Positions 7,899 to 16,345 of a stretch of DNA of 64,000 nucleotides are shown here, piece after piece (the stretch's first letter is position 1; each line of letters begins with the position of its first letter). The notes below the pieces were generated by a model, which was not told the DNA's origin, searched no databases, and was given only the letters and a program-made list of their open reading frames with translations. Source of the stretch: Candidatus Krumholzibacteriia bacterium (GTDB lineage: Bacteria > Krumholzibacteriota > Krumholzibacteriia > WVZY01 > JAKEHA01); assembly GCA_029865265.1 (NCBI GenBank), contig JAOUHG010000003.1:62001-126000 (forward strand). Reading direction: 5' to 3'. The position numbers and the translations under genes are program-made.

Positions 7899-8540
7899 CT
7901 ATTTCTCCAGCAGGGAGTCGGCAAGCTGCACGGCCGCCACGGCATTCTCTCCGTGGCCGTCCGCACCGATCTCCTTGCTCCATTGCTCACTCGTCGGCGC
8001 CCCGCCAATGATTACCTTGACGTCTTCGCGCAGCCCCTTCTCTTCGAGCAGCCTGACCACTTCTCGTTGCCCCGGCATGGTTGTTGTCAGCAGGGCGGAT
8101 AGCGCCAGGAACCGCGGCTTTTGCGCAGCCACTTCGGCGACGAACTTGTCATGCGAAACGTTGGCACCCAGGTCGACCACTTCATAGTTGTTGGCCAGCA
8201 GCATCGTCGCAACGAGCGACTTCCCAATATCGTGGATGTCTCCCTGAACCGTCCCTATCAGCACGCGTCCTTTTGTTCGAGAGCCACCCTGTCTGAGCAG
8301 CTCGGGTTGCAGAATGCACATGGCCACCTTCATTGCCTCCGCACTGAAGGCCAGCTCCGGCAGGAAATACTCGCCTTCTTCCCATAGCGCCCCTGCGGCC
8401 CTTACCCCCGCCGCGAAGCCCCCCTCGATCACTGCCAGAAGGTCGTATTCACGCTTGAGGGTTTCGTGGGCAAGGTGCGACGCACGTTCGCTGTCACCTT
8501 CGCGTACGGCTCGCTCGCACTGAGACAGGAACTCTTTCAC
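7899..8540 (-). CDS. Corrinoid protein, MtbC/MttC/MetH cobalamin-module type
   Basis: 213 residues from a GTG start at 8540 with AAGGAAGG upstream. A helical cap domain (about 1-88) is followed by a B12-binding Rossmann domain with the DxHxxG motif GDIHDIGK (His103 as lower cobalt ligand) and the GGAPTS loop. This is the standard two-domain corrinoid shuttle that accepts a methyl group from an MttB-type protein and donates it to an acceptor methyltransferase. First gene of the operon corrinoid protein, homocysteine methyltransferase, reactivation protein, MttB-like protein. No clear cobalamin or SAM riboswitch was found in the roughly 200 bases upstream. Confidence 0.92.
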   Translation of the reverse strand: MKEFLSQCERAVREGDSERASHLAHETLKREYDLLAVIEGGFAAGVRAAGALWEEGEYFLPELAFSAEAMKVAMCILQPELLRQGGSRTKGRVLIGTVQGDIHDIGKSLVATMLLANNYEVVDLGANVSHDKFVAEVAAQKPRFLALSALLTTTMPGQREVVRLLEEKGLREDVKVIIGGAPTSEQWSKEIGADGHGENAVAAVQLADSLLEK

Positions 8541-8744
8541 GTGAAGACCTTCCTTCTTGCTGGCGACGCCAGCTCCGCCCCGGCCGCGCCTGGAGATGAT
8601 TCCACAGTGGGATCCGGTCTTGCCACTACGTTAGCGTATCGCAGCGACTTGTCAGCGGCCACGCAAACCTGCGGTTCCATTGGCGATCGGCTTTAAGGGC
8701 GGGAATGGTACCGGAATTTTGTGGGGCGATGATGGCGTGAAGAA

Positions 8745-8820
<76 letters not shown>

Positions 8821-9372
8821 CCCTGAGAATCGGACCGCTAGCGTACGAGGGCCGGCCGGTTTCTGTCAATTGATAACCCCCTCTACCCGCGCGACACGTT
8901 GCCGGCCGAAGATCCGCCGGGACAAAGCAGGAGGCTGTTGCATGAATGAATTCACACGATCGAGCGTGGGGAGGTCTTGCGTGGTTTGCCGGCGCTCACC
9001 GCCCTGCGTCTTGCGCCGTCGGTTGCGGTGGCCGCGGACTGTTCGCCCGGCGGAACGGTGCTCGCCTCGATGGGGCGCACGTTGTTCATGTTCACGTCGC
9101 GGACGGACAGTTCGCCGTCGCGGTGCGTGAGCACACCTCCGGCGAGGGCATGCCTGCCATCGTCAAGGTCTCCCGGTCGGACCGGCCCGAAAACCCGGGT
9201 CGCCGCGGGCCTCTGCCTCAGCCAGATGTCGGAGGAGCAGCCTGGAGACGTCCCCCCGCGGGTTCCCGCCCGGCGGCCGGGGGGCATTCCGGACATCCGG
9301 CCGGGGACGGCCCGGGTCTGCCCTCCAAAACCCTCGACACCGGGTCCCCTCACCCACTAATATGGGGAAAGA
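8821..9372. other. Gene-poor stretch, no convincing coding sequence
   Basis: About 550 bases between tRNA-Glu and the KAS III-like gene. An AGGAGG at 8931-8936 precedes ATG at 8942, but the frames there give Arg/Pro/Ser-rich shadow-like peptides with no recognisable family. The promoter of the downstream gene presumably lies here but no good pair of boxes was seen. Confidence 0.5.
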
Positions 9373-10464
9373 ATGAGCAGGCGGACGACGTGGACACAAA
9401 TCGTCGGGACGGGTAGCTACGTTCCCGAGCGGCTGGTTCCGAACCGGGACTTCCTCAGCAACCGTTTCTACTCCCAGGACGGGCAGCCGCTCGACCGGGC
9501 CCCCGCCGAGACCATTGAGAAGTTCGCGTCGATCACCGACATCGGTGCACGCCGCTACGTCAGTGACGATCTGGTCACCTCCGACATCGCTTTTCTCGCC
9601 GCCCGGGACGCCATGGAGAACTCCGGCGTGGACCGCGAACAGCTGGATTACATCGTCGTGGCGCACAACTTTGGCGACGTGGCCGCGAACAACCGCCGTA
9701 GCGACATGGTTCCGACCCTGGCCGCCCGCGTCAAGCAGCGCCTGGGGATCAAGAACCCCAACACCGTCGCTTACGACCTCCCCTTCGGGTGTCCCGGCTG
9801 GCTGCAGGCGGTGATCCAGGCGGACTACTTCATCCGTTCCGGCGACGCGAAGCGCGCGCTGGTCATCGGCGCGGAGACGCTCTCGCGAGTCTCCGACCCC
9901 CACGATCGTGACAGCATGATCTATGCGGATGGCGCCGGCGCCTGCGTGCTGGAGGCGGTGACCAGCGAGGTGCCGGTGGGCATCATTGCACACTGCACCC
10001 GTTCCGACACCATCGAACACGCCACGCTGCTCCACATGGGACCGTCCTACAATCCTGAATTCGAGGGAAACGATCTGTTCCTCAAGATGCACGGTCACAA
10101 GCTCTACGAATACGCGTTGCGCCACGTGCCGCGCGTGGTCAAGGACTGTGTCGCCCGCGCCGGACTCTCGCTCTCCGATATCTCCAAGATTCTGCTGCAC
10201 CAGGCCAACGCCAAGATGGACGAGGCCATCCTCGAGCGCGTCTACAGCCTGTTCAAGGCCTCGCCCCCACCGCTGGTGATGCCCATGACCATCGCCTGGC
10301 TGGGCAACAGTTCCGTGGCCACGCTGCCGACACTGCTGGATCTGGTCTTGAAGGGGAAAATCGAGGATCAGTCGCTGCACCCGCTGGAGAACATTGTGCT
10401 GGCGTCGGTGGGCGCGGGCATGAACATCAACGCCATGGTATACGCCTTCCCCACCGCCCGCTGA
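9373..10464 (+). CDS. 3-oxoacyl-ACP synthase III-like condensing enzyme (FabH family)
   Basis: 363 residues, within the family's usual range of about 320-370. The thiolase-fold catalytic triad is visible: Cys140 in DLPFGCPGWLQ, His276 in LLHQANAKM and Asn312 in GNSSVATLPTLL. In FabH these load an acyl-CoA on Cys and condense it with malonyl-ACP; related enzymes make other acyl chains, head-to-head olefins or secondary metabolites. An insertion near residues 98-116 (GDVAANNRRSDMVP) differs from E. coli FabH, so a starter other than acetyl-CoA is possible. The gene stands alone, with GGGGAAAG as ribosome site; it ends one base before the convergent efflux operon. Confidence 0.85.
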   Translation: MSRRTTWTQIVGTGSYVPERLVPNRDFLSNRFYSQDGQPLDRAPAETIEKFASITDIGARRYVSDDLVTSDIAFLAARDAMENSGVDREQLDYIVVAHNFGDVAANNRRSDMVPTLAARVKQRLGIKNPNTVAYDLPFGCPGWLQAVIQADYFIRSGDAKRALVIGAETLSRVSDPHDRDSMIYADGAGACVLEAVTSEVPVGIIAHCTRSDTIEHATLLHMGPSYNPEFEGNDLFLKMHGHKLYEYALRHVPRVVKDCVARAGLSLSDISKILLHQANAKMDEAILERVYSLFKASPPPLVMPMTIAWLGNSSVATLPTLLDLVLKGKIEDQSLHPLENIVLASVGAGMNINAMVYAFPTAR

Positions 10465-10465
10465 C

Positions 10466-11713
10466 CTACTCGTAACGCAGCGCGTCGATCGGGTTGAGAC
10501 GCGAGGCGCGAATGGCCGGCACCAGCCCGAACACGATTCCCACCGTCGAGCAGAACACGAGGCCGATGATCGCCCACTCCAGAGGCACGTTGACCGCGAA
10601 CGAGGTAAACGCGGTGATCACGTTGCCAAGTGCAAACCCCACCACGATGCCGATCACACCGCCGATATTGCACAGGATGACCGCTTCCAGCAGGAACTGG
10701 TAGAGGATATTGCCCGGCTTGGCCCCGAGGGACTTGCGGATGCCGATCTCCTTGGTGCGCTCGGTCACCGACACCAGCATGATATTCATGATGCCGATCC
10801 CGGCCACCACCAGCGCAATGATCCCGATCACAAACGCGGCGATTTTCACCTTGGCCGTGGTCTGGTTGAACTGGGTGATCAGGCTCTCGCTGTTGAAGAA
10901 CTCGAAGTTGTCCTCTTCGTTGGGCCGCACACCGCGCTCGCGACGCAACACCTGGCGCGTCTCCTCGATGGCGTCGTGCACCAGCTCCGGTGACTTGGCA
11001 CGCACGGTGATGTTCACCGAACGCGAGAAGCCGTCGCGGTTGACCATGCCGTAGATGTCCAGGAAGGTGGTGATGGGAATGAGCACGTAGTTGTCGTAGT
11101 TCGACCCGAACGCGGACTTCTTCTCGTCGAATACACCGATCACCTGGTACTTGCGGCCGTCCAGGCGGATCTCCCTGCCGATGGGATCGGTGAAGGGAAA
11201 CAGCTTCTGGCCGATGGCGTAGCCGATCACCGCCACGTTACGCCCGCTCTTGACGTCCATCTGGGAGAGGTTGCGCCCCAGCCCCACCCAGTGCGTATTG
11301 TTGTCCGGGTACTCTGGCGTCCCACCGCAGATGGAAATGTTCGGATTGGTCTCCTCGCCCCGGTACTCCACCACGTAGCCGAAGTCCCACAGCTCGGAAC
11401 CGACGATGTCGACCGTCTCCACCTGGTCGCGGATGGCGGCGGCATTCTCCACGGTGAGGGGCGGGCGCCGCATGGCCTTGCGCCGCTGTTCCGCGGAACT
11501 GAACCCGCCCGCCGGCCACTTCTGCACCTGGAAGACCTGGCTGCCGAGCACGCTCATCTCCTTCTCCATGGTGGCCTGCACCACGGAGATGGCGGTCATG
11601 ACCGCGATGATCGACGCCACCCCGGCCACGATTCCCACCAGCGTAAGCGAGGAGCGCAGCTTGCTGGCCAGAATGGCCGCGACGGACATGGAGAACAGGT
11701 CTGGAATACGCAT
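10466..11713 (-). CDS. MacB-type ABC transporter permease, second copy
   Basis: 415 residues from ATG at 11713, ten bases after the previous stop; longer forms run into that gene. One N-terminal membrane helix (about 16-45), a periplasmic MacB core domain, then three C-terminal FtsX helices with IMNIMLVSVTERTKEIGIRKSLGA and the terminal PAIRASRLNPIDALRYE that typify the family. Last gene of the operon adaptor, ATPase, permease, permease. In E. coli MacB the ATPase is fused to one permease; here two separate permeases could form a heterodimer, as in other efflux or lipoprotein-type ABC systems. Confidence 0.92.
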   Translation of the reverse strand: MRIPDLFSMSVAAILASKLRSSLTLVGIVAGVASIIAVMTAISVVQATMEKEMSVLGSQVFQVQKWPAGGFSSAEQRRKAMRRPPLTVENAAAIRDQVETVDIVGSELWDFGYVVEYRGEETNPNISICGGTPEYPDNNTHWVGLGRNLSQMDVKSGRNVAVIGYAIGQKLFPFTDPIGREIRLDGRKYQVIGVFDEKKSAFGSNYDNYVLIPITTFLDIYGMVNRDGFSRSVNITVRAKSPELVHDAIEETRQVLRRERGVRPNEEDNFEFFNSESLITQFNQTTAKVKIAAFVIGIIALVVAGIGIMNIMLVSVTERTKEIGIRKSLGAKPGNILYQFLLEAVILCNIGGVIGIVVGFALGNVITAFTSFAVNVPLEWAIIGLVFCSTVGIVFGLVPAIRASRLNPIDALRYE

Positions 11714-11723
11714 GGCCGTGTAC

Positions 11724-12959
11724 CTACTCGTAGCGCAGCGCCTCGACGGGCCGCAGTCTCGCACCTCTGAATGCCGGCACGAATCCCGCCACCACCCCAA
11801 CCGCAATTGAGACCGCCACCGCTGTGAGCAGAATGGGTATCGAAACACTGGCGGGCATGAGCATCTTGTTGATCACCGCGGTCAGCGCCGACGCGATGGC
11901 GATCCCAACCAGCCCGCCCAGCAGGCAGATCGCAGCCGCCTCGAAGAGGAACTGAAACAGAATGCTGTGGGGCTTCGCGCCGATGGCCTTGCGGATTCCG
12001 ATTTCGCGGGTGCGCTCGGTGACCGACACGAACATGATGTTCATCACTCCCACCCCACCCACGAAGAGCGAAATGCTGGTGATCAGCAGCCCCACCAGCA
12101 GCACCACACCCATGACGTTGTTGAACGCTCCCACCAGCGTATCCAGCTTGTTGATGGAGAAATTATCCGGCTCCGAGGGCCGCAGTTGGCGAATCTTGCG
12201 CATCTCACCGATGACCTCGAACTCGAGATCCGCCACCGCTTCCTGCGAAGGCGCCTTGACGGCCACGTTGACGTTCTGGTGGCGCTCGCCGCCGAAGGCC
12301 TTCACGTACGCGCTGATGGGAACGAATACCTGGCGGTCGAAGTTCGGTCCACCCAGGAAGCTACCACCCTGCTTCTCCATCACACCGATCACCCGAAACG
12401 TGCTGCGGCCGATCTTCATCTCCTGGTTGATGGGATTGGCACCACCGAACAGGCCGTCGCGAACGTCGGTGCCGATGACACACACGTTCTTCTTGTAGGT
12501 CACGTCGAAGTCGGTGATGAAACGGCCCGTCTCGGGTTGCGCCGTGGAGACCATCGTTTGCCGGTCGGTGGTACCCACCACGCGTACCCCCTCCATGGTT
12601 TCGGCGCGATACTTGAGATCACGCTGGTCGCCCATGCTGGGGTTGACGATGGCCTTGCCTCGGAGCTTCTGCTCGAGTTGCTCGACCTGGCGCAATTCCA
12701 TAGGGGGGCGGTTCCGGTACAGGAAGAAGTCGTTCATGATCACCCAAGGCATGCGCGACACATAGATGACGTCGGTGCCCACGGCGGAGAAACTCTGGCG
12801 GAACGTGCTCTTGAGCCCGTTGGCCGCGGTCATGGTGAGGATGACCGCCACGATGCCAATGATGATGCCGAGCGTGGTGAGTGTGCCACGGGCTTTGTTG
12901 GCACGCAGCGCGCCCAGCGCTATCTGCAGTGCTTCCTGCAGTTCGATCCAGAACCTCAC
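11724..12959 (-). CDS. MacB-type ABC transporter permease, first copy
   Basis: 411 residues from a GTG start at 12959 with GAGGAGG upstream, overlapping the 3' end of the ATPase gene region by sequence context only (15-base gap). N-terminal helix at about 23-45 (GTLTTLGIIIGIVAVILTM), periplasmic core domain, then three helices with VMNIMFVSVTERTREIGIRKAIGAKP and the C-terminal GARLRPVEALRYE. Homologous along its whole length to the next permease gene, so the pair arose by duplication. Expected to work with the cytosolic ATPase at 12975 and the periplasmic adaptor at 13696 in export of a drug, peptide or lipid; the cargo cannot be inferred. Confidence 0.92.
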   Translation of the reverse strand: MRFWIELQEALQIALGALRANKARGTLTTLGIIIGIVAVILTMTAANGLKSTFRQSFSAVGTDVIYVSRMPWVIMNDFFLYRNRPPMELRQVEQLEQKLRGKAIVNPSMGDQRDLKYRAETMEGVRVVGTTDRQTMVSTAQPETGRFITDFDVTYKKNVCVIGTDVRDGLFGGANPINQEMKIGRSTFRVIGVMEKQGGSFLGGPNFDRQVFVPISAYVKAFGGERHQNVNVAVKAPSQEAVADLEFEVIGEMRKIRQLRPSEPDNFSINKLDTLVGAFNNVMGVVLLVGLLITSISLFVGGVGVMNIMFVSVTERTREIGIRKAIGAKPHSILFQFLFEAAAICLLGGLVGIAIASALTAVINKMLMPASVSIPILLTAVAVSIAVGVVAGFVPAFRGARLRPVEALRYE

Positions 12960-12974
12960 CGCCGGCTCACCTCC

Positions 12975-13712
12975 TCAATGCGCGCCCATCGACCGGGACT
13001 GCGATGTCTCATCACTCTCGATCATCCCGTCCTTGAGACGGATGACGCGCAGCGCGTGTTCGGCAATGTAGTCTTCGTGGGTAACCAGGATGATGGTCTG
13101 GCCGGAGGCATGCAGTTCATCCAGCACCGCCATGATTTCATCGCCGGTCTTGCTGTCAAGATTGCCGGTGGGTTCGTCGGCGAGAATGATGGAGGGACGG
13201 CCCACCAGTGCCCGCGCAATGGCCACCCGCTGCCGCTGTCCGCCCGATAGCTCGTTGGGCTTGTGTTTCATGCGCGCGCCCAGGCCCACGCGGGCGAGCG
13301 CCTCCTCGGCCCGCTGCCGGCGCTCCGACTTCGCCACTCCGGCGTAGATCAGCGGGAGTTCCACATTGTGAAAGATGTTGGCGCGCGGAATGAGATTGAA
13401 GGTCTGAAACACGAACCCGATGCGGCGATTGCGGATCTCGGCAAGCTGGTACTCCGACATCTCGGCCACCGGCTGCCCCTCCAGGAAATAGGTCCCCGAG
13501 GTGGGCACGTCCAGACAGCCGATCACGTTCATGAGCGTCGACTTGCCAGAGCCCGACGGACCCATGATGGCGACATACTCGTTGCGGACGATGTCCAGAG
13601 ACACGCCGCGCAGCGCCTTGACCTCGTCGGCGTCGGCGCCGTATGTCTTTACCACGTCGCGCAGACACAGGCTTGCGCTGGAGCCTTGGGGTGCGCTACT
13701 CACCGGATCCAC
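12975..13712 (-). CDS. ABC transporter ATP-binding protein (MacB/LolD type)
   Basis: 245 residues from GTG at 13712, overlapping the adaptor gene by 17 bases. Walker [10 protein letters not shown] (about 53-61), Q-loop FQTFNLIP, signature [15 protein letters not shown], Walker [14 protein letters not shown] and H-loop VTHE are all intact, so it should hydrolyse ATP. The LDS after DEPTGN and the overall length are typical of the MacB/LolD/FtsE class that powers FtsX-like permeases. It is the only ATPase in the operon and would serve both permeases. Confidence 0.95.
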   Translation of the reverse strand: MDPVSSAPQGSSASLCLRDVVKTYGADADEVKALRGVSLDIVRNEYVAIMGPSGSGKSTLMNVIGCLDVPTSGTYFLEGQPVAEMSEYQLAEIRNRRIGFVFQTFNLIPRANIFHNVELPLIYAGVAKSERRQRAEEALARVGLGARMKHKPNELSGGQRQRVAIARALVGRPSIILADEPTGNLDSKTGDEIMAVLDELHASGQTIILVTHEDYIAEHALRVIRLKDGMIESDETSQSRSMGAH

Positions 13713-14970
13713 GCGCGTGCTCCCCTCCGGCGTCCTTCTCCTCGTTCTCGACGGTGACCACGGCCCCGTTCACCAGGTCCTTGGAAATGGCGCGGTAGCT
13801 CCCGGTGACAACTTCCTCGCCCTCTTCGAGCCCGTCGAGGATCTCGATCAGTTCGTCGCTCTGGATGCCTGTTTTCACCTGTCTGGCCACCGCCTTGCTG
13901 TCCTCGATGCAGAACACGATCTCCACGAAACCGTCACGGTCCGCGGTGAAGCGCGCCTCGGCATCCTTGCGTTCCTCACCAGCCGCGGCCAGTTGGTCCA
14001 CCGTGCGCACGGCGACACTCTGAATGGGCACACTCACGGCATTCTCGTTTGTCTTCGTGAAGATATCGGCGCTGGCCGTCATCCCCGGGCGCAGCGTCTC
14101 GGGCGGGTTCTTGATGGTTATCTTGATTTCGAACTCGGTCTTCTGGTCCGCGGACCCCGCGCCCCCAACATTGGCGCTGTTGGCGATTTCGGTCACCGTC
14201 CCGGTGAGCGTCTGGTCAAGGAGCGCGTCCACCTCGATCTCCGCCTCCTGGCCGATCTGGATCGAGACGATGTCGTTCTCGTCCACGTTGACCTGGGCTT
14301 CCATCTCCGAGAGGTCGGCGATCACCAGGATCACGTCGGGCTGGAACTGCGAACCGATGGCAATCTCACCCTGTTCCTTGTTCAGGTCACTGATGGTCCC
14401 CGCCATGGGCGCGTAGATGGTGGTCTTGGAGAGGTCGTCGCGCGCCTGTTTGAGCGCCGCCCGCGCCTGCTCGGCCTGGTCCTGGGTGGACTTGTAGCGC
14501 GCGGTTTCCACCTTGTAGGCGGCGTCGAGCACGTCGAAGTTGGCCTGGGATTCCATGCCCTTCTCCAGCAGCTCCCGGGAACGGTTGTACTCCTTCTCGG
14601 CGCGCAGCATGTTCTCGCGCACCAGCACGGCGCTGGCCTCGGCCGAGCTCACGTTGGCCTCGGCGCTCTCCACCGCGGCCAGGAAGCGGGTGCGGTCGAG
14701 TTCCAGCAGCAGCGTGCCCTTCTCCACCCACTGCCCCTCAACCACCACGAGCCTGGTGATCTTGCCGCTCACGTCGGCGCTGATTTTCACCTGGGTCCGG
14801 GGCTGGATGGTCCCGGTGCCGTTGACCTTCTGGACGATCTTCTGGCGTTCCACACGGGCGGTCTGGACCGTCAGCGCCTTGTCGCCTCCGTCCCGGAAGG
14901 CCATGATGCCGGCAACGCCGCCCAATACCACCACGGCGGCAGCGCCGATCCAGAGGGGTTTGCGTCTCAT
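13696..14970 (-). CDS. Periplasmic adaptor (HlyD/MacA-type membrane fusion protein)
   Basis: 424 residues. A single N-terminal helix (about 7-25, [20 protein letters not shown]) anchors it in the inner membrane. Next come a barrel-sandwich half ([15 protein letters not shown]), a long helical hairpin (about 95-170) rich in Glu, Ala and Arg, the second lipoyl half ([14 protein letters not shown]) and beta-barrel domains ([22 protein letters not shown]). This is the standard MacA/RND-adaptor order. First gene of the efflux operon, with GGAGG upstream. No outer-membrane factor (TolC-like) gene is in the window, so that part must come from elsewhere. Confidence 0.92.
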   Translation of the reverse strand: MRRKPLWIGAAAVVVLGGVAGIMAFRDGGDKALTVQTARVERQKIVQKVNGTGTIQPRTQVKISADVSGKITRLVVVEGQWVEKGTLLLELDRTRFLAAVESAEANVSSAEASAVLVRENMLRAEKEYNRSRELLEKGMESQANFDVLDAAYKVETARYKSTQDQAEQARAALKQARDDLSKTTIYAPMAGTISDLNKEQGEIAIGSQFQPDVILVIADLSEMEAQVNVDENDIVSIQIGQEAEIEVDALLDQTLTGTVTEIANSANVGGAGSADQKTEFEIKITIKNPPETLRPGMTASADIFTKTNENAVSVPIQSVAVRTVDQLAAAGEERKDAEARFTADRDGFVEIVFCIEDSKAVARQVKTGIQSDELIEILDGLEEGEEVVTGSYRAISKDLVNGAVVTVENEEKDAGGEHARGSGE

Positions 14971-15076
14971 CGGGGGAAATCCTCCATATCCTTGCGATTG
15001 AGGGCGTTATCAGGGTGTCTGGAAATCTGGTAGGACTACGGCGAAACCGGGCGGAAGGTTGCTTCGGGGGGCCCGC

Positions 15077-15109
15077 GGGACCGGCCCGGCCCGTGGCCGC
15101 ACCGGTCCC
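15077..15109 (-). terminator. GC hairpin behind the heme-porin gene
   Basis: GGGACCGG and CCGGTCCC form a perfect 8-bp stem around a 17-base GC-rich loop, just past the stop of the gene ending at 15122. There is no T tract, so intrinsic termination is uncertain. Confidence 0.35.
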
Positions 15110-15121
15110 GTCCCAGGGGGG

Positions 15122-16309
15122 CTAAAAAGCGCCCATGAAGCCCAGGGTGCCCTCCGACTTCTCGGCATCCGCATCGAACGTGTACTCCACGAGGAAGCGC
15201 ATGTTGCGCGCCACCATGTAGTTCACCGTCGCCGTCAGGCGTCTGGTGTCGTACAGGTCGCCGCCGCTCTCGATCACGTTGTACAGGCCCGAGAACAACC
15301 ACCTCGATTCCGACCCACGGGGCATGAAGATGAGTTCCGCAAAGCCGCCATCCGTCTCCGTATCGGTCGAATCCGGGACCACGAAGAACGCGTTGCTGTC
15401 ATTGCGGCGCAGGTACTGCAGGTTCAGCTGCCACTTCTCCCCCGCATCAATCGTGGCATCACCTCCCGCGTAGTACACGTCGTTGCGCGTGCCGAACTCG
15501 TTCTTCTCCTCGTTGTAGTAGCCAAACGCACCCACCCTCACCGGTCCCAGCGCCTGGCTGGCGCGCAGTGCCGACGCTTTCTGCGTGTCCACATCGAACA
15601 CGCGATCCTCCGCCGCCGGGATGCCGTTGCCGTTGAGTAACTGCGCCACCAGATCGAGGCCGAAGTCGAAGCCGTAGGTGAACATGAGCCCGCGGTCATA
15701 GGTGAGGTTGGCCTGCGATTCCCCGGGACGGAAACGGTAGATGAGGTAATCCTCGAACTCCAGGCGCAGTTCGCGCTTGAAGAGAGGATCCGACACCTGG
15801 AACTGCCCGGCCATCACGTCGAATTCGCTGCCCCGGATGTTGTTGAAGTGCAGGTAGGCATCCTCCAGGCCGGCCACTTCACCGCGTTCGAACACGTAGA
15901 AGTAGAAGTAGTACGAGATGTTTCGCGTCACGCGGCCGCCGCTCAGGAGTTTCAGCCCGTAGGGAACCTGCAGGTCCGCGTCGACCGCGCTGGATTCCTG
16001 CCCGCGCAGATAGGCATCAATGCGCACGGCCAGCGGGAGATCCGTCTGCAGCAGGAGCTGGGTATCCCCCGTGTCGATGGTCGCACGCTTGGGCTCTTCG
16101 CCGTCCGGCAGAACGAAGCCATTTCCCGCGAACTCCTCTCCGTACGGCTTGAGTTTGGGCGCCGCAACGTGGCACATGGTGCAGGAGACGCGGTACTTGC
16201 GCGCAAACGCGGGAATCGCCCCCGCCGTCCCCCCGGGAAGGAGCGGTAACGCCGGCACCGCGATGGTAACGCTGATCAGGGCTGCGGCCAGTGATTGTCG
16301 GGTGGTCAT
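15122..16309 (-). CDS. Outer-membrane beta-barrel with an N-terminal c-type heme site
   Basis: 395 residues. Signal peptide about 1-31, then one heme-binding site CTMCH at 43-47 within a short ARKYRVSCTMCHVAAPKLKPYGEEF segment, split here as ARKYRVSC and TMCHVAAPKL. From about 70 on the chain is a typical barrel: alternating strands, many Tyr/Phe (ISYYFYFYVFERGEV), periplasmic turns and a final Phe (LGFMGAF). Thus a single-heme cytochrome c plug or strap is fused to a porin. It follows the pentaheme cytochrome gene by 36 bases in the same operon, so the two probably form an electron conduit across the outer membrane. Heme and barrel parts are seen; the partnership is inferred. Confidence 0.8.
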   Translation of the reverse strand: MTTRQSLAAALISVTIAVPALPLLPGGTAGAIPAFARKYRVSCTMCHVAAPKLKPYGEEFAGNGFVLPDGEEPKRATIDTGDTQLLLQTDLPLAVRIDAYLRGQESSAVDADLQVPYGLKLLSGGRVTRNISYYFYFYVFERGEVAGLEDAYLHFNNIRGSEFDVMAGQFQVSDPLFKRELRLEFEDYLIYRFRPGESQANLTYDRGLMFTYGFDFGLDLVAQLLNGNGIPAAEDRVFDVDTQKASALRASQALGPVRVGAFGYYNEEKNEFGTRNDVYYAGGDATIDAGEKWQLNLQYLRRNDSNAFFVVPDSTDTETDGGFAELIFMPRGSESRWLFSGLYNVIESGGDLYDTRRLTATVNYMVARNMRFLVEYTFDADAEKSEGTLGFMGAF

Positions 16310-16345
16310 GATGTCCTCTCCTCTGGGATGAAAGGTTCGTTTCGT

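Noticed and set aside
8541-8744. Possible cobalamin or SAM riboswitch before the corrinoid operon.
   Set aside because: No B12-box, SAM or SAH core sequence could be found in this stretch.
8952-9353. Minus-strand frame of 133 codons in the 8.8-9.4 kb gap, with stretches that look protein-like.
   Set aside because: No ribosome site, no family match and competing open frames on the other strand, as is usual in GC-rich DNA.
11967-13250. Long plus-strand frame of over 400 codons, antisense to the permease and ATPase genes.
   Set aside because: Shadow of the minus-strand genes, full of His, Arg and Asp with no family features.
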